Shown piece by piece: positions 34,588 to 44,339 of a DNA stretch of 64,000 nt. The stretch lies in the NCBI RefSeq assembly GCF_004005845.1, contig NZ_SADE01000001.1, forward strand, positions 1,240,001-1,304,000. The letters are read 5' to 3'. The notes under the pieces are model-generated. The model ran no database searches. It saw nothing but the letters and a program-made list of their open reading frames with translations, and was not told the DNA's origin. The stretch's first letter is position 1. Each line of letters starts with the position of its first letter. The DNA is from Hwanghaeella grinnelliae. GTDB taxonomy: Bacteria > Pseudomonadota > Alphaproteobacteria > UBA8366 > Aestuariispiraceae. A program made the translations under genes and the position numbers.

Positions 34588-35949
34588 ATGTCGCATAGGA
34601 ATTTGTCTCAACGGAATCTATCCGGGGCCGGCCGGGTGGCGGGTGCCTTGCTGGCGCTTGCCCTGTTGGCCGGGTGCGGGCTTACCGACGAATGGTTCGG
34701 AGATCCCGAAGCGCCGCCGCTGCCGGGCCAGCGGATTTCCGTCATCATTGATTCCGGTGCCGTCGAACCCGATGCACGTCTTGCGGATCTGGATGTGCTG
34801 CTGCCGCCGCCATACCTTAACCAGGCTTGGCCGCAGGCCGGTGGCAATTCCAACCATGCGATGCACCACCTGAAGATCGCCGACGGTCTGTCGCGGGCGT
34901 GGAGTAGGGATTTCGGTGAAGGATCTGAAGGTGACCAGCGTATTCTGACCGGTCCGGTTTCGGCCAATGGGTTGGTCTTTACCATGGACCGCGATTTCGT
35001 CGTCCGCGCCTTTCGTCTGGATAACGGTGCGCCGGTGTGGACCTTCGACCCGGAAGTGCCCGAGGAAGACGAGGAAGCCTTCGGCGGCGGCCTTGCCTAT
35101 GACGAAGGCAAGCTTTTCGCCAGTACTGGCTTTGCGCAGTTGATCGCGATCGATGCGGCACAAGGCACGGAACTTTGGCGGGCCAACTTGCCGGGGCCGA
35201 TGCGGGCCGCGCCGACGGCGGGCAGCAATACGGTGGTGGCGATCACAATCGACAACCAGGCGACCGGCTTCAACGCGACGACAGGCGAACAAGCCTGGTC
35301 CCATTCCGGCTTCTCCGAAACGGCCGGTTTGCTGGGCGGCGCCAGTCCGGCGATCGAAGGCAATATGGTCGTCGTGCCCTATTCGTCCGGCGAGTTGTTC
35401 GCCTTGCGTTTGGGGACCGGACGTTCGATCTGGTCCGATACGCTGACCACGGTGCGCCGCGTCGATACCCTCTCGACGCTGGCCGATATCCGTGGCCTGC
35501 CGATCATCGACCGTGGGGTCGTCTACGCCGTCAGTCATGCGGGCCGGTCCATCGCGCTGGATGCGCGCACCGGCGGCCGTGTTTGGGACCAGCAAGTGGG
35601 CGGCCTGCAAAGTCCGTGGATCGCGGGTGAGTTCCTGTATCTGATCACCACGGAAGGCAATCTATTGTGCCTGACGCGCCGTGGCGGCCGGGTGAAATGG
35701 GTGTCCAGCCTGCCGATTTGGGAAGATCCCGAAGACCGGCAGGACCCGATATCCTGGGTCGGCCCGGTTCTGGCAGGTGATCGCTTGCTGCTGGCCAATA
35801 ATTTGGGCGAAGTCTGGGCGATTTCCCCCTATAACGGAAAAGCCTTGGGTAAGATCGACGCCGGGTCGCCCATACGCGTGCCGCCGATTGTGGTGAACGG
35901 CACTGTCATCGTGCAAACCGAAGACGGTAACCTGCAGGCATATCGCTGA
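34588..35949 (+). CDS. bamB: Outer membrane assembly factor BamB
   Basis: This 453-residue lipoprotein has the lipobox ALALLAGCG and a beta-propeller of PQQ-like repeats ([59 protein letters not shown] and others). BamB is the scaffold lipoprotein of the BAM complex, which inserts beta-barrel proteins in the outer membrane. The N-region has a small internal repetition (RNLSQRNLS). It lies between yfgM and der, the expected setting. Confidence 0.93.
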   Translation: MSHRNLSQRNLSGAGRVAGALLALALLAGCGLTDEWFGDPEAPPLPGQRISVIIDSGAVEPDARLADLDVLLPPPYLNQAWPQAGGNSNHAMHHLKIADGLSRAWSRDFGEGSEGDQRILTGPVSANGLVFTMDRDFVVRAFRLDNGAPVWTFDPEVPEEDEEAFGGGLAYDEGKLFASTGFAQLIAIDAAQGTELWRANLPGPMRAAPTAGSNTVVAITIDNQATGFNATTGEQAWSHSGFSETAGLLGGASPAIEGNMVVVPYSSGELFALRLGTGRSIWSDTLTTVRRVDTLSTLADIRGLPIIDRGVVYAVSHAGRSIALDARTGGRVWDQQVGGLQSPWIAGEFLYLITTEGNLLCLTRRGGRVKWVSSLPIWEDPEDRQDPISWVGPVLAGDRLLLANNLGEVWAISPYNGKALGKIDAGSPIRVPPIVVNGTVIVQTEDGNLQAYR

Positions 35950-35971
35950 GCCCCGGCCTGGCATAGGAAAA

Positions 35972-37474
35972 ATGACAGAATTCACCGTTGTTATCATCGG
36001 ACGCCCCAATGTGGGCAAGTCGACGCTGTTCAATCGTCTGGTTGGCAAACGGCTGGCTATTGTCGACGACACGCCGGGCGTGACCCGCGACCGGCGGGAA
36101 GGAAGCGGCAAGATCAGCGATCTGCGTTTCCGCGTCATCGACACTGCCGGTCTGGAGGACGCCACCGATCATAGCCTTGAGGCGCGCATGCGCCGGCAGA
36201 CGGAGATGGCCCTGGAAGAGGCGGACCTGGCCTTCTTCCTGATCGATGCGCGCGCCGGGGTGACGCCGCTGGACGAGCATTTCGCGGGTGTTCTGCGCAA
36301 GGCGAAAACGCCCGTGACCCTGCTCGCCAACAAGTGCGAGGGGCGGGCCGGGCAACCCGGATTGCACGAAGCTTTCAGGCTGGGCCTGGGTGAGCCTGTG
36401 CCGGTATCGGCCGAACATGGCGAGGGGATGAGCGACCTTTACGACGTCATCCGCGAAGCCAAGGAATTGTGGACCGGCGGCGACGAGTCCGGGGTGGAAT
36501 CCGAAGAGGATTTCGAGGATCGGTTGGAAAAGTTCTTGGCCGAGAACGAGGACGGCGAGCTCGACGCCGAAGCCCTCGAAGCGGCTTTCGCGGCTGAAGC
36601 CGCGCCGCGCAAGATGAAGCTGACCATCGTCGGCCGGCCGAATGTCGGCAAGTCGACCTTGATCAACCGGTTGATCGATTCCGACCGGCTGCTGACCGGC
36701 CCGGAAGCCGGGATCACGCGTGATTCCATCGCGCTCGATTGGACCTGGAAGGGCCGGCCGATGGAATTGGTCGACACGGCGGGGCTCCGCAAACGCGCGC
36801 GGGTCAGCGAAAAGGTGGAACGGCTTTCAGCCGCCGATACCCAACGCGCGGTCCGCTTCTCACACGTGGTCATCCTGCTTCTGGATGCGGCGGACATGTT
36901 GGAAAAGCAGGATCTGACCATCGCCCGCCAGGTGCTGGAAGAAGGCAGGGCCCTGATCATCGCGGCGAATAAATGGGATGCCGTCGACGACCGCCAGGAA
37001 GCGCTACAGAAACTGCGCGACCGCATTCTGCGATCCCTGCCGCAGGCCAAGGGTGTCCCGGTCACGACCGTTTCCGCCCTGCGCGGACAGCGCGTCGATG
37101 CGCTGCTTGATATGGCCTTCGACGTTTACGATTTGTGGAATACGCGTGTTCCGACCAGCGCGCTGAACAATTGGCTGGCCGATAATGTAGAGGCGCATCC
37201 ACCGCCCCTGGCCAACGGCCGGCGCATCAAGTTGCGTTATGTGACGCAGGCGAAAACCCGCCCGCCGACCTTCGTGCTCTTTGCCTCCGTCCCGGAATCC
37301 CTGCCGGACAGTTACCACCGCTATCTGATCAACAGCCTGCGGGAAACGTTCAATTTGCCCGGCATCCCCTTGCGCCTGTATGTGCGGCGAGGCAAAAATC
37401 CTTTTGCGACCGACGCTGCCAAGCGCGGCGGCAAGGGTGGTGGCAAAGGTGGCGGACGCCGCCGCGGTCATTGA
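35972..37474 (+). CDS. der: GTPase Der (EngA), ribosome assembly factor
   Basis: This 500-residue protein has two GTPase domains in tandem, each with a P-loop: [18 protein letters not shown] near the N-terminus and [18 protein letters not shown] near residue 215. [17 protein letters not shown] and NKWDAVDD complete the G motifs. The C-terminal KH-like domain has [14 protein letters not shown] and ends in a basic Gly-Lys-Arg tail. Der acts in assembly of the large ribosomal subunit. Confidence 0.96.
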   Translation: MTEFTVVIIGRPNVGKSTLFNRLVGKRLAIVDDTPGVTRDRREGSGKISDLRFRVIDTAGLEDATDHSLEARMRRQTEMALEEADLAFFLIDARAGVTPLDEHFAGVLRKAKTPVTLLANKCEGRAGQPGLHEAFRLGLGEPVPVSAEHGEGMSDLYDVIREAKELWTGGDESGVESEEDFEDRLEKFLAENEDGELDAEALEAAFAAEAAPRKMKLTIVGRPNVGKSTLINRLIDSDRLLTGPEAGITRDSIALDWTWKGRPMELVDTAGLRKRARVSEKVERLSAADTQRAVRFSHVVILLLDAADMLEKQDLTIARQVLEEGRALIIAANKWDAVDDRQEALQKLRDRILRSLPQAKGVPVTTVSALRGQRVDALLDMAFDVYDLWNTRVPTSALNNWLADNVEAHPPPLANGRRIKLRYVTQAKTRPPTFVLFASVPESLPDSYHRYLINSLRETFNLPGIPLRLYVRRGKNPFATDAAKRGGKGGGKGGGRRRGH

Positions 37475-37518
37475 TCGCGGCCGTGTTTGAACGACTTAGT
37501 TTGAGCAAGAGGGGCGGA

Positions 37519-37932
37519 ATGCCGAGTTTTCTATCATCAATGAAACAGGTGGCCCTGACGGCGGTCCTCCTCACCGGGCTTGCGGGCTGCAACACCGCGG
37601 GTCTTCTTCCGGGCGAGCCATCCCCCTACGATGGAATCTGGGCGGGCAGAGTCTTGTTCACCTACGGCGTGGCGAGTTGCCCGCGCCGCGGCGCCATAAA
37701 GGCGGAAATCCGCGGCGGCAATCTGGATGCGGAACTGCGCTGGTCGGACGGTACGGGCGATATGGACGGGTCGGTTCGCGAGGACGGAACGCTGTTCGGC
37801 AGCAGCATGTCCAGAAAAGGTTTCGACTTCGGTGAAGCGGAAGGCAAATTCGAGGAACGGACGGCCAAGGGAACGTTTTCCGGCAAGAAATGTCGGGGAT
37901 CCTGGGAATTGCAAAAGGTCCGCAACCTTTGA
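37519..37932 (+). CDS. Predicted lipoprotein, hypothetical
   Basis: This 137-residue protein has a signal ending in AVLLTGLAGCNTAG, a lipobox. The mature part (YDGIWAGRVLFTYGVASCPR, then RGAIKAEIRGGNLDAELRWSDGTG and later KGTFSGKKCRGSWELQK) looks like a small beta-barrel or lipocalin-like sandwich with two cysteines. ATG at 37519 follows GAGGGGCGG. It lies 44 bases after der and about 50 before the ureohydrolase gene. Function unknown. Confidence 0.78.
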   Translation: MPSFLSSMKQVALTAVLLTGLAGCNTAGLLPGEPSPYDGIWAGRVLFTYGVASCPRRGAIKAEIRGGNLDAELRWSDGTGDMDGSVREDGTLFGSSMSRKGFDFGEAEGKFEERTAKGTFSGKKCRGSWELQKVRNL

Positions 37933-37982
37933 CGACCCTGGCGGGTTCGACGATTTAGGCGGTTTATTTGGGGGTTTGGTAC

Positions 37983-38948
37983 ATGAGCAAGGATAAGAAA
38001 TTCAGACCGGTTTCGGGGACGGTTCTGCCGCGTTTCGCAGGCATTCCGACCTTTATGCGGCTGCCGCATGTCGCCGTTGAAGAGGCCGACGCTGTCGATA
38101 TCGGTATCATCGGGGTGCCGTGGGACGGGGGCACGACCAACCGCGCCGGTGCCCGTCACGGTCCACGCCAGATGCGCGATCAGTCGACGATGATGCGGAA
38201 TGTCCACCACGTCACCGGTATTCGCCCTTATGAACTCGCCAATTGCGCGGATCTCGGCGATACGTCGGTCAATCCGGTGGATTTGTTGGATACGCTGAAA
38301 CGGGTGGAAGAATTCTATCAAGGCGTTCACGCCAAGGGCATCATGCCGTTGACCGCCGGGGGCGATCACCTGATCACCCTGCCGGTCATGCGCGCCATCG
38401 CGGACAAGTCGCGTCCGCTGGGCATGGTTCACTTCGATGCCCATACCGATACCTGGGACCGGTATTTCGGCGATTACGAATACACCCATGGCACCCCCTT
38501 CCGCCGCGCCATCGAGGAAGGTCTGCTCGACCCGAAACGGACGATCCAGATCGGCATCCGTGGCGGACTCTACACGCCGGAAGACAAGGATTGGGGACTG
38601 GAACAGGGCATCCGGGTGGTGGAGATCGAAGAATATTTCGACCTGGGGCCCGAGAAGGTCGGCCAATTGGCGCGCGAAGTGGTCGGCGACGGACCGGTCT
38701 ATGTCAGCTTTGACGTCGACGGTTTGGACCCGGTCTACACGCCGGGGACCGGCACACCGGAAATCGGCGGGTATTCCACCCATGACGCTCAGAAGATGCT
38801 GCGCGCCTTGCGCGGCCTGGACATCGTCGGCGCGGATGTCGTCGAAGTGTCGCCGCCGTTCGATCCATCCGGCGCGACCGCGCTGGTCGGGGTAACGATG
38901 ATGTGGGAATTGCTCTGCATGATGGCGGAGAAGGTGGCGGCGGAGTAG
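37983..38948 (+). CDS. Ureohydrolase (agmatinase/guanidinobutyrase-like)
   Basis: This 321-residue arginase-superfamily enzyme has all metal motifs: TAGGDHLITLP, MVHFDAHTDTWDRYF and YVSFDVDGLDPVYTPGTGTP, giving the His and Asp ligands of a dinuclear Mn site. It hydrolyses a guanidino group to release urea. The family contains agmatinase, guanidinobutyrase and guanidinopropionase, which cannot be separated from the sequence by eye. ATG at 37983. Confidence 0.88.
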   Translation: MSKDKKFRPVSGTVLPRFAGIPTFMRLPHVAVEEADAVDIGIIGVPWDGGTTNRAGARHGPRQMRDQSTMMRNVHHVTGIRPYELANCADLGDTSVNPVDLLDTLKRVEEFYQGVHAKGIMPLTAGGDHLITLPVMRAIADKSRPLGMVHFDAHTDTWDRYFGDYEYTHGTPFRRAIEEGLLDPKRTIQIGIRGGLYTPEDKDWGLEQGIRVVEIEEYFDLGPEKVGQLAREVVGDGPVYVSFDVDGLDPVYTPGTGTPEIGGYSTHDAQKMLRALRGLDIVGADVVEVSPPFDPSGATALVGVTMMWELLCMMAEKVAAE

Positions 38949-38988
38949 GCCCCTGTCACCACCGCCGTTTCCCAAGCGCCGGGTTCGG

Positions 38989-41040
38989 CTAGGCGGGGCC
39001 TGCGCGGTCGCTTTGCAGGGCGCAGGGCAGGGTGACCGTGATACGGGTCCATTCGCCTTCCGAGCTTTCGATTTTGAGTGAGCCGTCCATTTGCTCCGCC
39101 AAGCCACGCGAAATGGCCAGCCCGAGGCCCGTGCCGGGATTCGAGGAATCGTGAGCGGAACTCGCCTTCTGAAACGGCGTTCCCAGGCTGGGCAGGATAT
39201 GCGCGGGAATGCCCCGCCCATTATCTTCCACGAATAGATCCACGGCGGACCCGACATCGGCGATGCGGGCCGAAACCGAAATAAAGCCGCCAATGGGCGT
39301 GAACTTGGCCGCGTTGGACAACAGGTTAAGCAGTATCTGATGAACCGAGCGCTGGTCGGCCGTCAATGCCGGCAGATCGGCCGGCAGGTCCGTCGCGACC
39401 GTCAGGCCGGCTTTCTGGATCATTGGGCGAATGGCATCGACGGCGTTGTTCACGGCCGTGTCGATCGCGACATCTTCAATCGTCAGATCAACGCGCCCGG
39501 CTTCGATCCGGGACAGATCCAATATCTCGTTGATGATGGACAGAAGATGTTGACCGCTGGTCCTGATGTCACCCGCATAGTGCCGGTATCGTTCCGCGCC
39601 GAGCGGGCCGAAGGTCTCGCTTTCCAGTAATTCGGCAAAGCCGATAATGGCGTTCAATGGCGTCCGCAATTCGTGGCTCATCGTGCCGAGGAACTGGGTC
39701 TTCGCCTTGTTGGCGTTTTCGGCCAATTCCAACTGTAAGGCCAGTTGTTGCGACAGGTCGCTCAATTCCCGATTCCGGCGGTCCACATCGGTCATGTCGC
39801 GAGCGATGGCTGTCACCAGCGATTGCGAGCCGATTTCCGAGTGACCCAGCCGGACCATGATGGGAAACAGGCTGCCGTCTCGGCGACGGCCCTGCAGCAG
39901 CCGCCAATCGCCCATGGTCCGGGCGATCCTTTCGTCTTTTTCCATATAGGCCATGGCCATGGCCGTGTGGGTGTTCCGTTGTTCTTCCGGAACCAGCAGG
40001 TTGATCGTTTGTCCGACAATTTCGTCCCGCGGCCAACCGAAGACCTTTTCAGCCGCGGCGTTGAAGGACTGAATCCGCAGTTCGGATCCGACAGTCAGGA
40101 TGGCGTCCGGGGCGTTTTCGAGGACCATCGACTTCCAATGTTCGCGCTGACGGAAACGGTCCTCCAGTATCTTCTGTTCGGTTACATCGACGATCACGCC
40201 CCGCACCTGATCGGAATTTTCTTCCCGTCTGCGCCGGTCATCGACCGTGGTCAGGTGGCGCATCCATACGATGGTCCCGCGGCGGGAAATCATCCGATAC
40301 TCGAATTCATGCTCCCGGCCGGCCAGCGCGGCCTTCTTGTGTTCCTCTACCGCGCGTTCCCGGTCCTCGGGGTGGATGTGATCTGCCCAAAAACTCGGTT
40401 TCGTCCATTCGGAAAGCGGGAATCCCAAAACGGATTCCGCGTAAGGGGAGACGAAGCTGAATGTCAGGTCCGGCGCCGTTGCTTCATACAGGATGACATT
40501 CGCCCCGGCGACGATCTTGGAAATGCGGTCTTCCGACCAATCCGTCCGTGTCGCCCGCGCACCCAGCCGGGTGGCATCCTGCAGAAAGGCGATCAGGTAT
40601 AGGGGGGTTCCATCCTCGTCCGTGACGGCGGAGGCTTGGACATTGTTCAGGAAGCTTGTGCCGTCCTTGCGGTAGCACTGAAACGCGGCGGAGGTCGGCA
40701 GCCCTTGACCGATCTTCTCCTTGAAGTCGTGCCATTCAGGCTGGTCCAGATTTTCGCCCAACATGAAACCGCAGGGGCACCCAAGCGCGTCCTCGACGGC
40801 ATAGCCCGTCAGTTCGGTGAATGCCGCGTTCACATAGATCAAAGGAATGGTCGGGCTGCGGTAGTCGGCAATCGCGACGCTTTGATTAAGCTTATCGAAC
40901 AGCCCGGTCAGTTCATCGAGACTGGGCTGAGACCCGGCTGTGGCATTGGCCCGATCTGCTGCGGCGCGATGGTTCCGCAAACCGCCAAAGAAGCGGGATA
41001 GGCGCTGTAACGCGCTGTGAACTGCGTTCGGTCCAGCCAT
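38989..41040 (-). CDS. Sensor histidine kinase with LOV-like PAS and two further PAS domains
   Basis: This 683-residue soluble kinase has three PAS-type domains (about 45-157, 175-290, 300-420), HisKA with His456 in FLGTMSHELRTPLNA, and a HATPase_c domain (LNLLSNAAKF, EDNGRGIP, GTGLGLAISR). The first PAS has GCPCGFMLG (Cys90), CYRKDGTSFLNN and FLQDAT, resembling a LOV domain in which the adduct-forming Cys is kept but some flavin contacts are changed. No response regulator is nearby. ATG at 41040. Confidence 0.88.
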   Translation of the reverse strand: MAGPNAVHSALQRLSRFFGGLRNHRAAADRANATAGSQPSLDELTGLFDKLNQSVAIADYRSPTIPLIYVNAAFTELTGYAVEDALGCPCGFMLGENLDQPEWHDFKEKIGQGLPTSAAFQCYRKDGTSFLNNVQASAVTDEDGTPLYLIAFLQDATRLGARATRTDWSEDRISKIVAGANVILYEATAPDLTFSFVSPYAESVLGFPLSEWTKPSFWADHIHPEDRERAVEEHKKAALAGREHEFEYRMISRRGTIVWMRHLTTVDDRRRREENSDQVRGVIVDVTEQKILEDRFRQREHWKSMVLENAPDAILTVGSELRIQSFNAAAEKVFGWPRDEIVGQTINLLVPEEQRNTHTAMAMAYMEKDERIARTMGDWRLLQGRRRDGSLFPIMVRLGHSEIGSQSLVTAIARDMTDVDRRNRELSDLSQQLALQLELAENANKAKTQFLGTMSHELRTPLNAIIGFAELLESETFGPLGAERYRHYAGDIRTSGQHLLSIINEILDLSRIEAGRVDLTIEDVAIDTAVNNAVDAIRPMIQKAGLTVATDLPADLPALTADQRSVHQILLNLLSNAAKFTPIGGFISVSARIADVGSAVDLFVEDNGRGIPAHILPSLGTPFQKASSAHDSSNPGTGLGLAISRGLAEQMDGSLKIESSEGEWTRITVTLPCALQSDRAGPA

Positions 41041-41369
41041 GGGTTCGGATTACTTTCCGCAATAAACGTCGACGGCGCGGCACCAGCCCGTCTTAGGTGT
41101 CGCTTCGCTTCGAAGCGTTTTTTGCAAGAAGGGAAGGACAGTTCGGTGACGCTAACTAGAAATGGTGAATGCATCCTTAATTTGTAGGAAATTTTACACA
41201 ATTCGCCCAATAGGACGCCATAGATTCAAGGCAGGCAAAATCTGCCAAAATATGCCGAATTATTCAAACTAAAGAATGAGGTTTTTTGCGGTTTTTACTA
41301 AATCGACCAGAGGTTTCTGCATTTGTTGCCGAATGACGCACAACGCAAGATGGTTGGGGCGGAAACAAC
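41041..41369. other. AT-rich intergenic region upstream of the LOV-like kinase gene
   Basis: These 329 bases have no gene. A GANTC site lies at about 41222-41226, and GCCAAAATATGCC-like near-repeats lie at about 41233-41257. The promoter of the kinase gene is probably in the AT-rich part nearer 41160. Confidence 0.45.
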
Positions 41370-41394
41370 AAAGGGCCCCGGAAAGGGGCCCTTT
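41370..41394 (-). terminator. Intrinsic terminator of rpmG
   Basis: A perfect 10-base stem (AAAGGGCCCC with its complement) around the loop GGAAA lies about 30 bases after the rpmG stop. On the minus strand it is followed by a T-rich stretch (TTTGTTGTTT). Confidence 0.85.
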
Positions 41395-41422
41395 GGAAAC
41401 AACCGTATGGAAACGGTGTGTC

Positions 41423-41590
41423 TTACTTCATCTTCGATTCCTTGAAGACGACATGCTTGCGAACGACCGGGTCGTATTTCCGCATTTCGAGCTTCTCGGT
41501 CAGGTTCCGCGGGTTCTTCTTCGTGACATAGAAGAAGCCCGTATCGGCGGTGCTGACCATCTTCACCTGTAAAGTCGCCGGTTTGGCCAT
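41423..41590 (-). CDS. rpmG: 50S ribosomal protein L33
   Basis: This 55-residue protein begins [20 protein letters not shown] and contains [19 protein letters not shown] and a final [11 protein letters not shown], the pattern of bacterial L33. It is a large-subunit protein near the E site. It lacks the zinc-binding cysteine pairs, so it is the zinc-independent form. The gene is monocistronic, closed by a strong hairpin; upstream a TCATCCACA string (about 41652) is a near match to a DnaA box. Confidence 0.95.
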   Translation of the reverse strand: MAKPATLQVKMVSTADTGFFYVTKKNPRNLTEKLEMRKYDPVVRKHVVFKESKMK

Positions 41591-41819
41591 GGGATTACCC
41601 TTTCATTCCGCATCCCGGCTTGGGCCGCGCCCATCCAGGTTAATTCAAAATCATCCACACATGCTTGTCGACAAACCTAAAAGGGCCGATTCCTTCGGAA
41701 AGGGTTCAGAAGGCCCAGCGGCACGTCGGCATTTCATGAGTCCGGCGCGCAACTTAGGTATTTGTGGGGCGAAGTCAAGCGAAGGAATCCTTGAGGCCCA
41801 GGCGCTTGCCGGCCGGCAC

Positions 41820-42578
41820 TCAGTCTTCTTCCGGCCATTTCAGTGTTTCCGGGTCGATTTGCGGCTGGTCGCCCGGTTTGTCCTCGGTCATGGCGAAGGC
41901 TCTGTTCCGTTGCGTGAAGCAGGGGATCGGCCTGTCGGACGGCTCAAAAGGCCCGCCATTGGGCGACCCCGCGCACCAGATGGCCAGCGCCCTGCACAAT
42001 ACGAAGCGGGTGATGTTGGCCATGGGATAGGTCGCGATGACCATTTCGGCCCGGTGCCAGGCGACGTCCTCCAACTCTCCCGTGGCGCGGGGCTTGCCGG
42101 AGACGTAGCGGCCCTCCGGCCCGGCATCGGCCAGGAAGAAACGGCTGTCGAAACGCATCGGTGATTCCCGCGGCGTCACGGCCCGGGCGATGAAGGCCAT
42201 TCGTTCGGCGCCGGGCGTCACCCTTTCAGCCCGATAGGCATCCGCCGCAACGCATTTTCCCGTCTCGATAGTCCATTGGCTGTCCGGCGCCCCGAAAAAG
42301 ACCTCAGCCTCCTCCCAGGCTTCCCGCAGGGCGGCCCAGACAAGGGCGCCCTGGCGCTCGGGCGCGGCATGCCGGGCCAGGGACTTCATGGTTTCGGGGT
42401 GCAGCGACAGCCCCTGTGAGACGGCGTCATCGGTGTCGTCGACGGTGCCGCCGGGAAAGACGTAATAGCCCGGCATGAAGCGCAGGTTTTCGTTCCGTCG
42501 GCCCATCAGCACTTCGGGTTTGTCAGGGGTACCTCGCAGCAGAACAAGGCTGGCCGCGTCGCGCGGTATTACGGGCAT
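41820..42578 (-). CDS. Nudix hydrolase-like protein
   Basis: This 252-residue protein begins VIPRDAASLVLLRGTPDKPE, with RFMPGYYVFPGGTVDD leading to a Nudix box ending in ALREAWEEAEVFFG. The core REAWEEA keeps the catalytic Glu pair, but the usual final Gly of the box is Ala. Nudix enzymes cleave nucleoside diphosphate compounds. Its place next to rpmG and the topA-rnr region is common in Alphaproteobacteria. ATG at 42578 with GGAG upstream. Confidence 0.85.
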   Translation of the reverse strand: MPVIPRDAASLVLLRGTPDKPEVLMGRRNENLRFMPGYYVFPGGTVDDTDDAVSQGLSLHPETMKSLARHAAPERQGALVWAALREAWEEAEVFFGAPDSQWTIETGKCVAADAYRAERVTPGAERMAFIARAVTPRESPMRFDSRFFLADAGPEGRYVSGKPRATGELEDVAWHRAEMVIATYPMANITRFVLCRALAIWCAGSPNGGPFEPSDRPIPCFTQRNRAFAMTEDKPGDQPQIDPETLKWPEED

Positions 42579-42672
42579 GGTTCGGCTCCAAATGCCAAAA
42601 GTGCGCGGGGACCGCGCAGTCTTTCGCGAAGGGATAATCGGCTGCCGGGGCGGCAGCAAGGGAAACAGCCTG

Positions 42673-44217
42673 TCACGTGGCGGGAGGCAATTCCAGGGTA
42701 ATTGCCGTTTGATACAGGTCGGGGCTGCTCAGCAGGCGGATCCCGGTGGTCGTAGTCAGGTCGGGGCCTTCATCCGGCCGCCAAGGGCACAGTGTCGCCA
42801 CATGTTCGCGGGCGGCGGCATCGTTCGGTCCGACGCGCCGGCGCAGCGACAGATTATGGATTGTTGTCGCAGGTTCCACGAGCAGAACATGCCTAAGAAG
42901 CGAATCGGGCGGGACCGATTGTTGCGAACAGATGGTCGGCATGACGCCCGCTTCATGCAGAACATAGCCGCTTGGCGCCAGAAGACGCGCCCATGTCAAA
43001 ATCAATTCGCCGCCATTGGGCAGGTCCAGGACGGTTTGCACGGTGCCCTTCCCGAAAGATGACGACCCGATCGGGACGGCTCGTCCCTGGTCCTGCAAGG
43101 CGGCGGCCAGGACCTCCGCGGCGGATGCGGTCGCGCCGTCGATCAGAACGGCTACTGGCTTGCCCGCGGAAATATCCCCGGGTTCCGCCTCGAAATCCTG
43201 GAAGCTGCGGGGGTTGCGCCCATCCGTTCTGGAAATCGTGCCGCTGTGCAGGAACAGGTCGGCGACGTCGATGGCCTTGTCCAGCAGCCCCCCCGGATTG
43301 CCGCGCAGATCCAGGATATAGCCGGTAAGGTCTGTGCCCAGGGCCGCCTGTGCCTCGCTCACGGCTTCGGCCACACGCTTGGGCGTACGGTCGTTGAAAG
43401 CTGTGATGCGGATAATCGCCGCATTTCCTTTCGGCATGAAGAACACTGTGTTCGGCACGATATGGGTCCGCCCGACCGTCACGGTCAGCGGGTTCTGCAA
43501 ACCGGCGCGGCTGATGCTCAGGACGACGGGCTTTTCCACCGGGCCGCGCAGCTTGCGAATGATCTGCCGAAGCGGCATGCCGCCAAGCGCGCGCCCATCG
43601 ATGGTGATCAGGATATCGCCGCCATGTATGCCGGCGGCCTGGGCGGGATGGCCCGGTGTCACGGTTAGGACGCGCGCGCCAAGCGGGTGGGGCCCCACCG
43701 ATACGCCGATGCCGCCGAAGCCTTGCCGCGATTCCCGGTTGGACTGTGCTTCGTCCGCGCCGGCATAGCGCGTGTAGCGATCGAGATGCCCGACCATCGA
43801 CCCGAACATGATGCCGTAAAGCTTTTCATCGGGCGTGTCGCGCAAGGGAGCGGAAACCGAACGGGCAACCGTCAGGATGTTGTCGGCTTGTATGGCCCAA
43901 AGATCGAGTCGCTCTTCCGCCGGGATGTCAGTCCGGTAGACTTCTGAGTCGCGGTAGATCAGCAGGATGGCCCCTTCATCGGAATCGACGGAAAAGCCGG
44001 GATCGATCTCACGGATCGATTCGAGTGCCGACAGCGTCAGGCTTTCGGCGTCTTGGGGTTCGATGTAGTTGATTTCGATGGCAGACAGTATCGCACCGAA
44101 CATTTCGGCGGTCAGGGACGGGGGGCCGTCATTCCGCAAATCCTGCCCGCCGGCGCAAGCCGCCAATGCGAGCATCAGGGCTGCCCCCAGCAGCCTTTTC
44201 GTCCCCCTAATAAACAT
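42673..44217 (-). CDS. S41-family C-terminal processing peptidase, lipoprotein
   Basis: This is a 514-residue protein with the lipobox LMLALAACAGG. A PDZ domain (VGPHPLGARVLTVTPGHPAQ, GIHGGDILITIDG) precedes the S41 core with DLRGNPGGLLDKAIDVADLF, the nucleophile Ser in DGATASAAEVLAAALQD and the Lys in SSFGKGTVQTV. It should cleave periplasmic or outer-membrane proteins. The C-terminal 110 residues after the core have no recognised fold. It lies between rnr and the Nudix gene. Confidence 0.9.
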   Translation of the reverse strand: MFIRGTKRLLGAALMLALAACAGGQDLRNDGPPSLTAEMFGAILSAIEINYIEPQDAESLTLSALESIREIDPGFSVDSDEGAILLIYRDSEVYRTDIPAEERLDLWAIQADNILTVARSVSAPLRDTPDEKLYGIMFGSMVGHLDRYTRYAGADEAQSNRESRQGFGGIGVSVGPHPLGARVLTVTPGHPAQAAGIHGGDILITIDGRALGGMPLRQIIRKLRGPVEKPVVLSISRAGLQNPLTVTVGRTHIVPNTVFFMPKGNAAIIRITAFNDRTPKRVAEAVSEAQAALGTDLTGYILDLRGNPGGLLDKAIDVADLFLHSGTISRTDGRNPRSFQDFEAEPGDISAGKPVAVLIDGATASAAEVLAAALQDQGRAVPIGSSSFGKGTVQTVLDLPNGGELILTWARLLAPSGYVLHEAGVMPTICSQQSVPPDSLLRHVLLVEPATTIHNLSLRRRVGPNDAAAREHVATLCPWRPDEGPDLTTTTGIRLLSSPDLYQTAITLELPPAT

Positions 44218-44339
44218 CCGTCCCTCTTGATCGACCGACCACGCCCCCGGCCCGATACCCCATGATCGACGACCGTGTGCAAAGGGTGACGCCCCTTTGC
44301 CGGGGACGCAAGCGGCTAAGCGACCGCATCGCGATGATG

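Noticed and set aside
37662-39293. A 543-codon minus-strand open frame
   Set aside because: It is antisense to the ureohydrolase, whose metal motifs are complete. The frame shows no recognisable domain and also runs into the kinase gene end.
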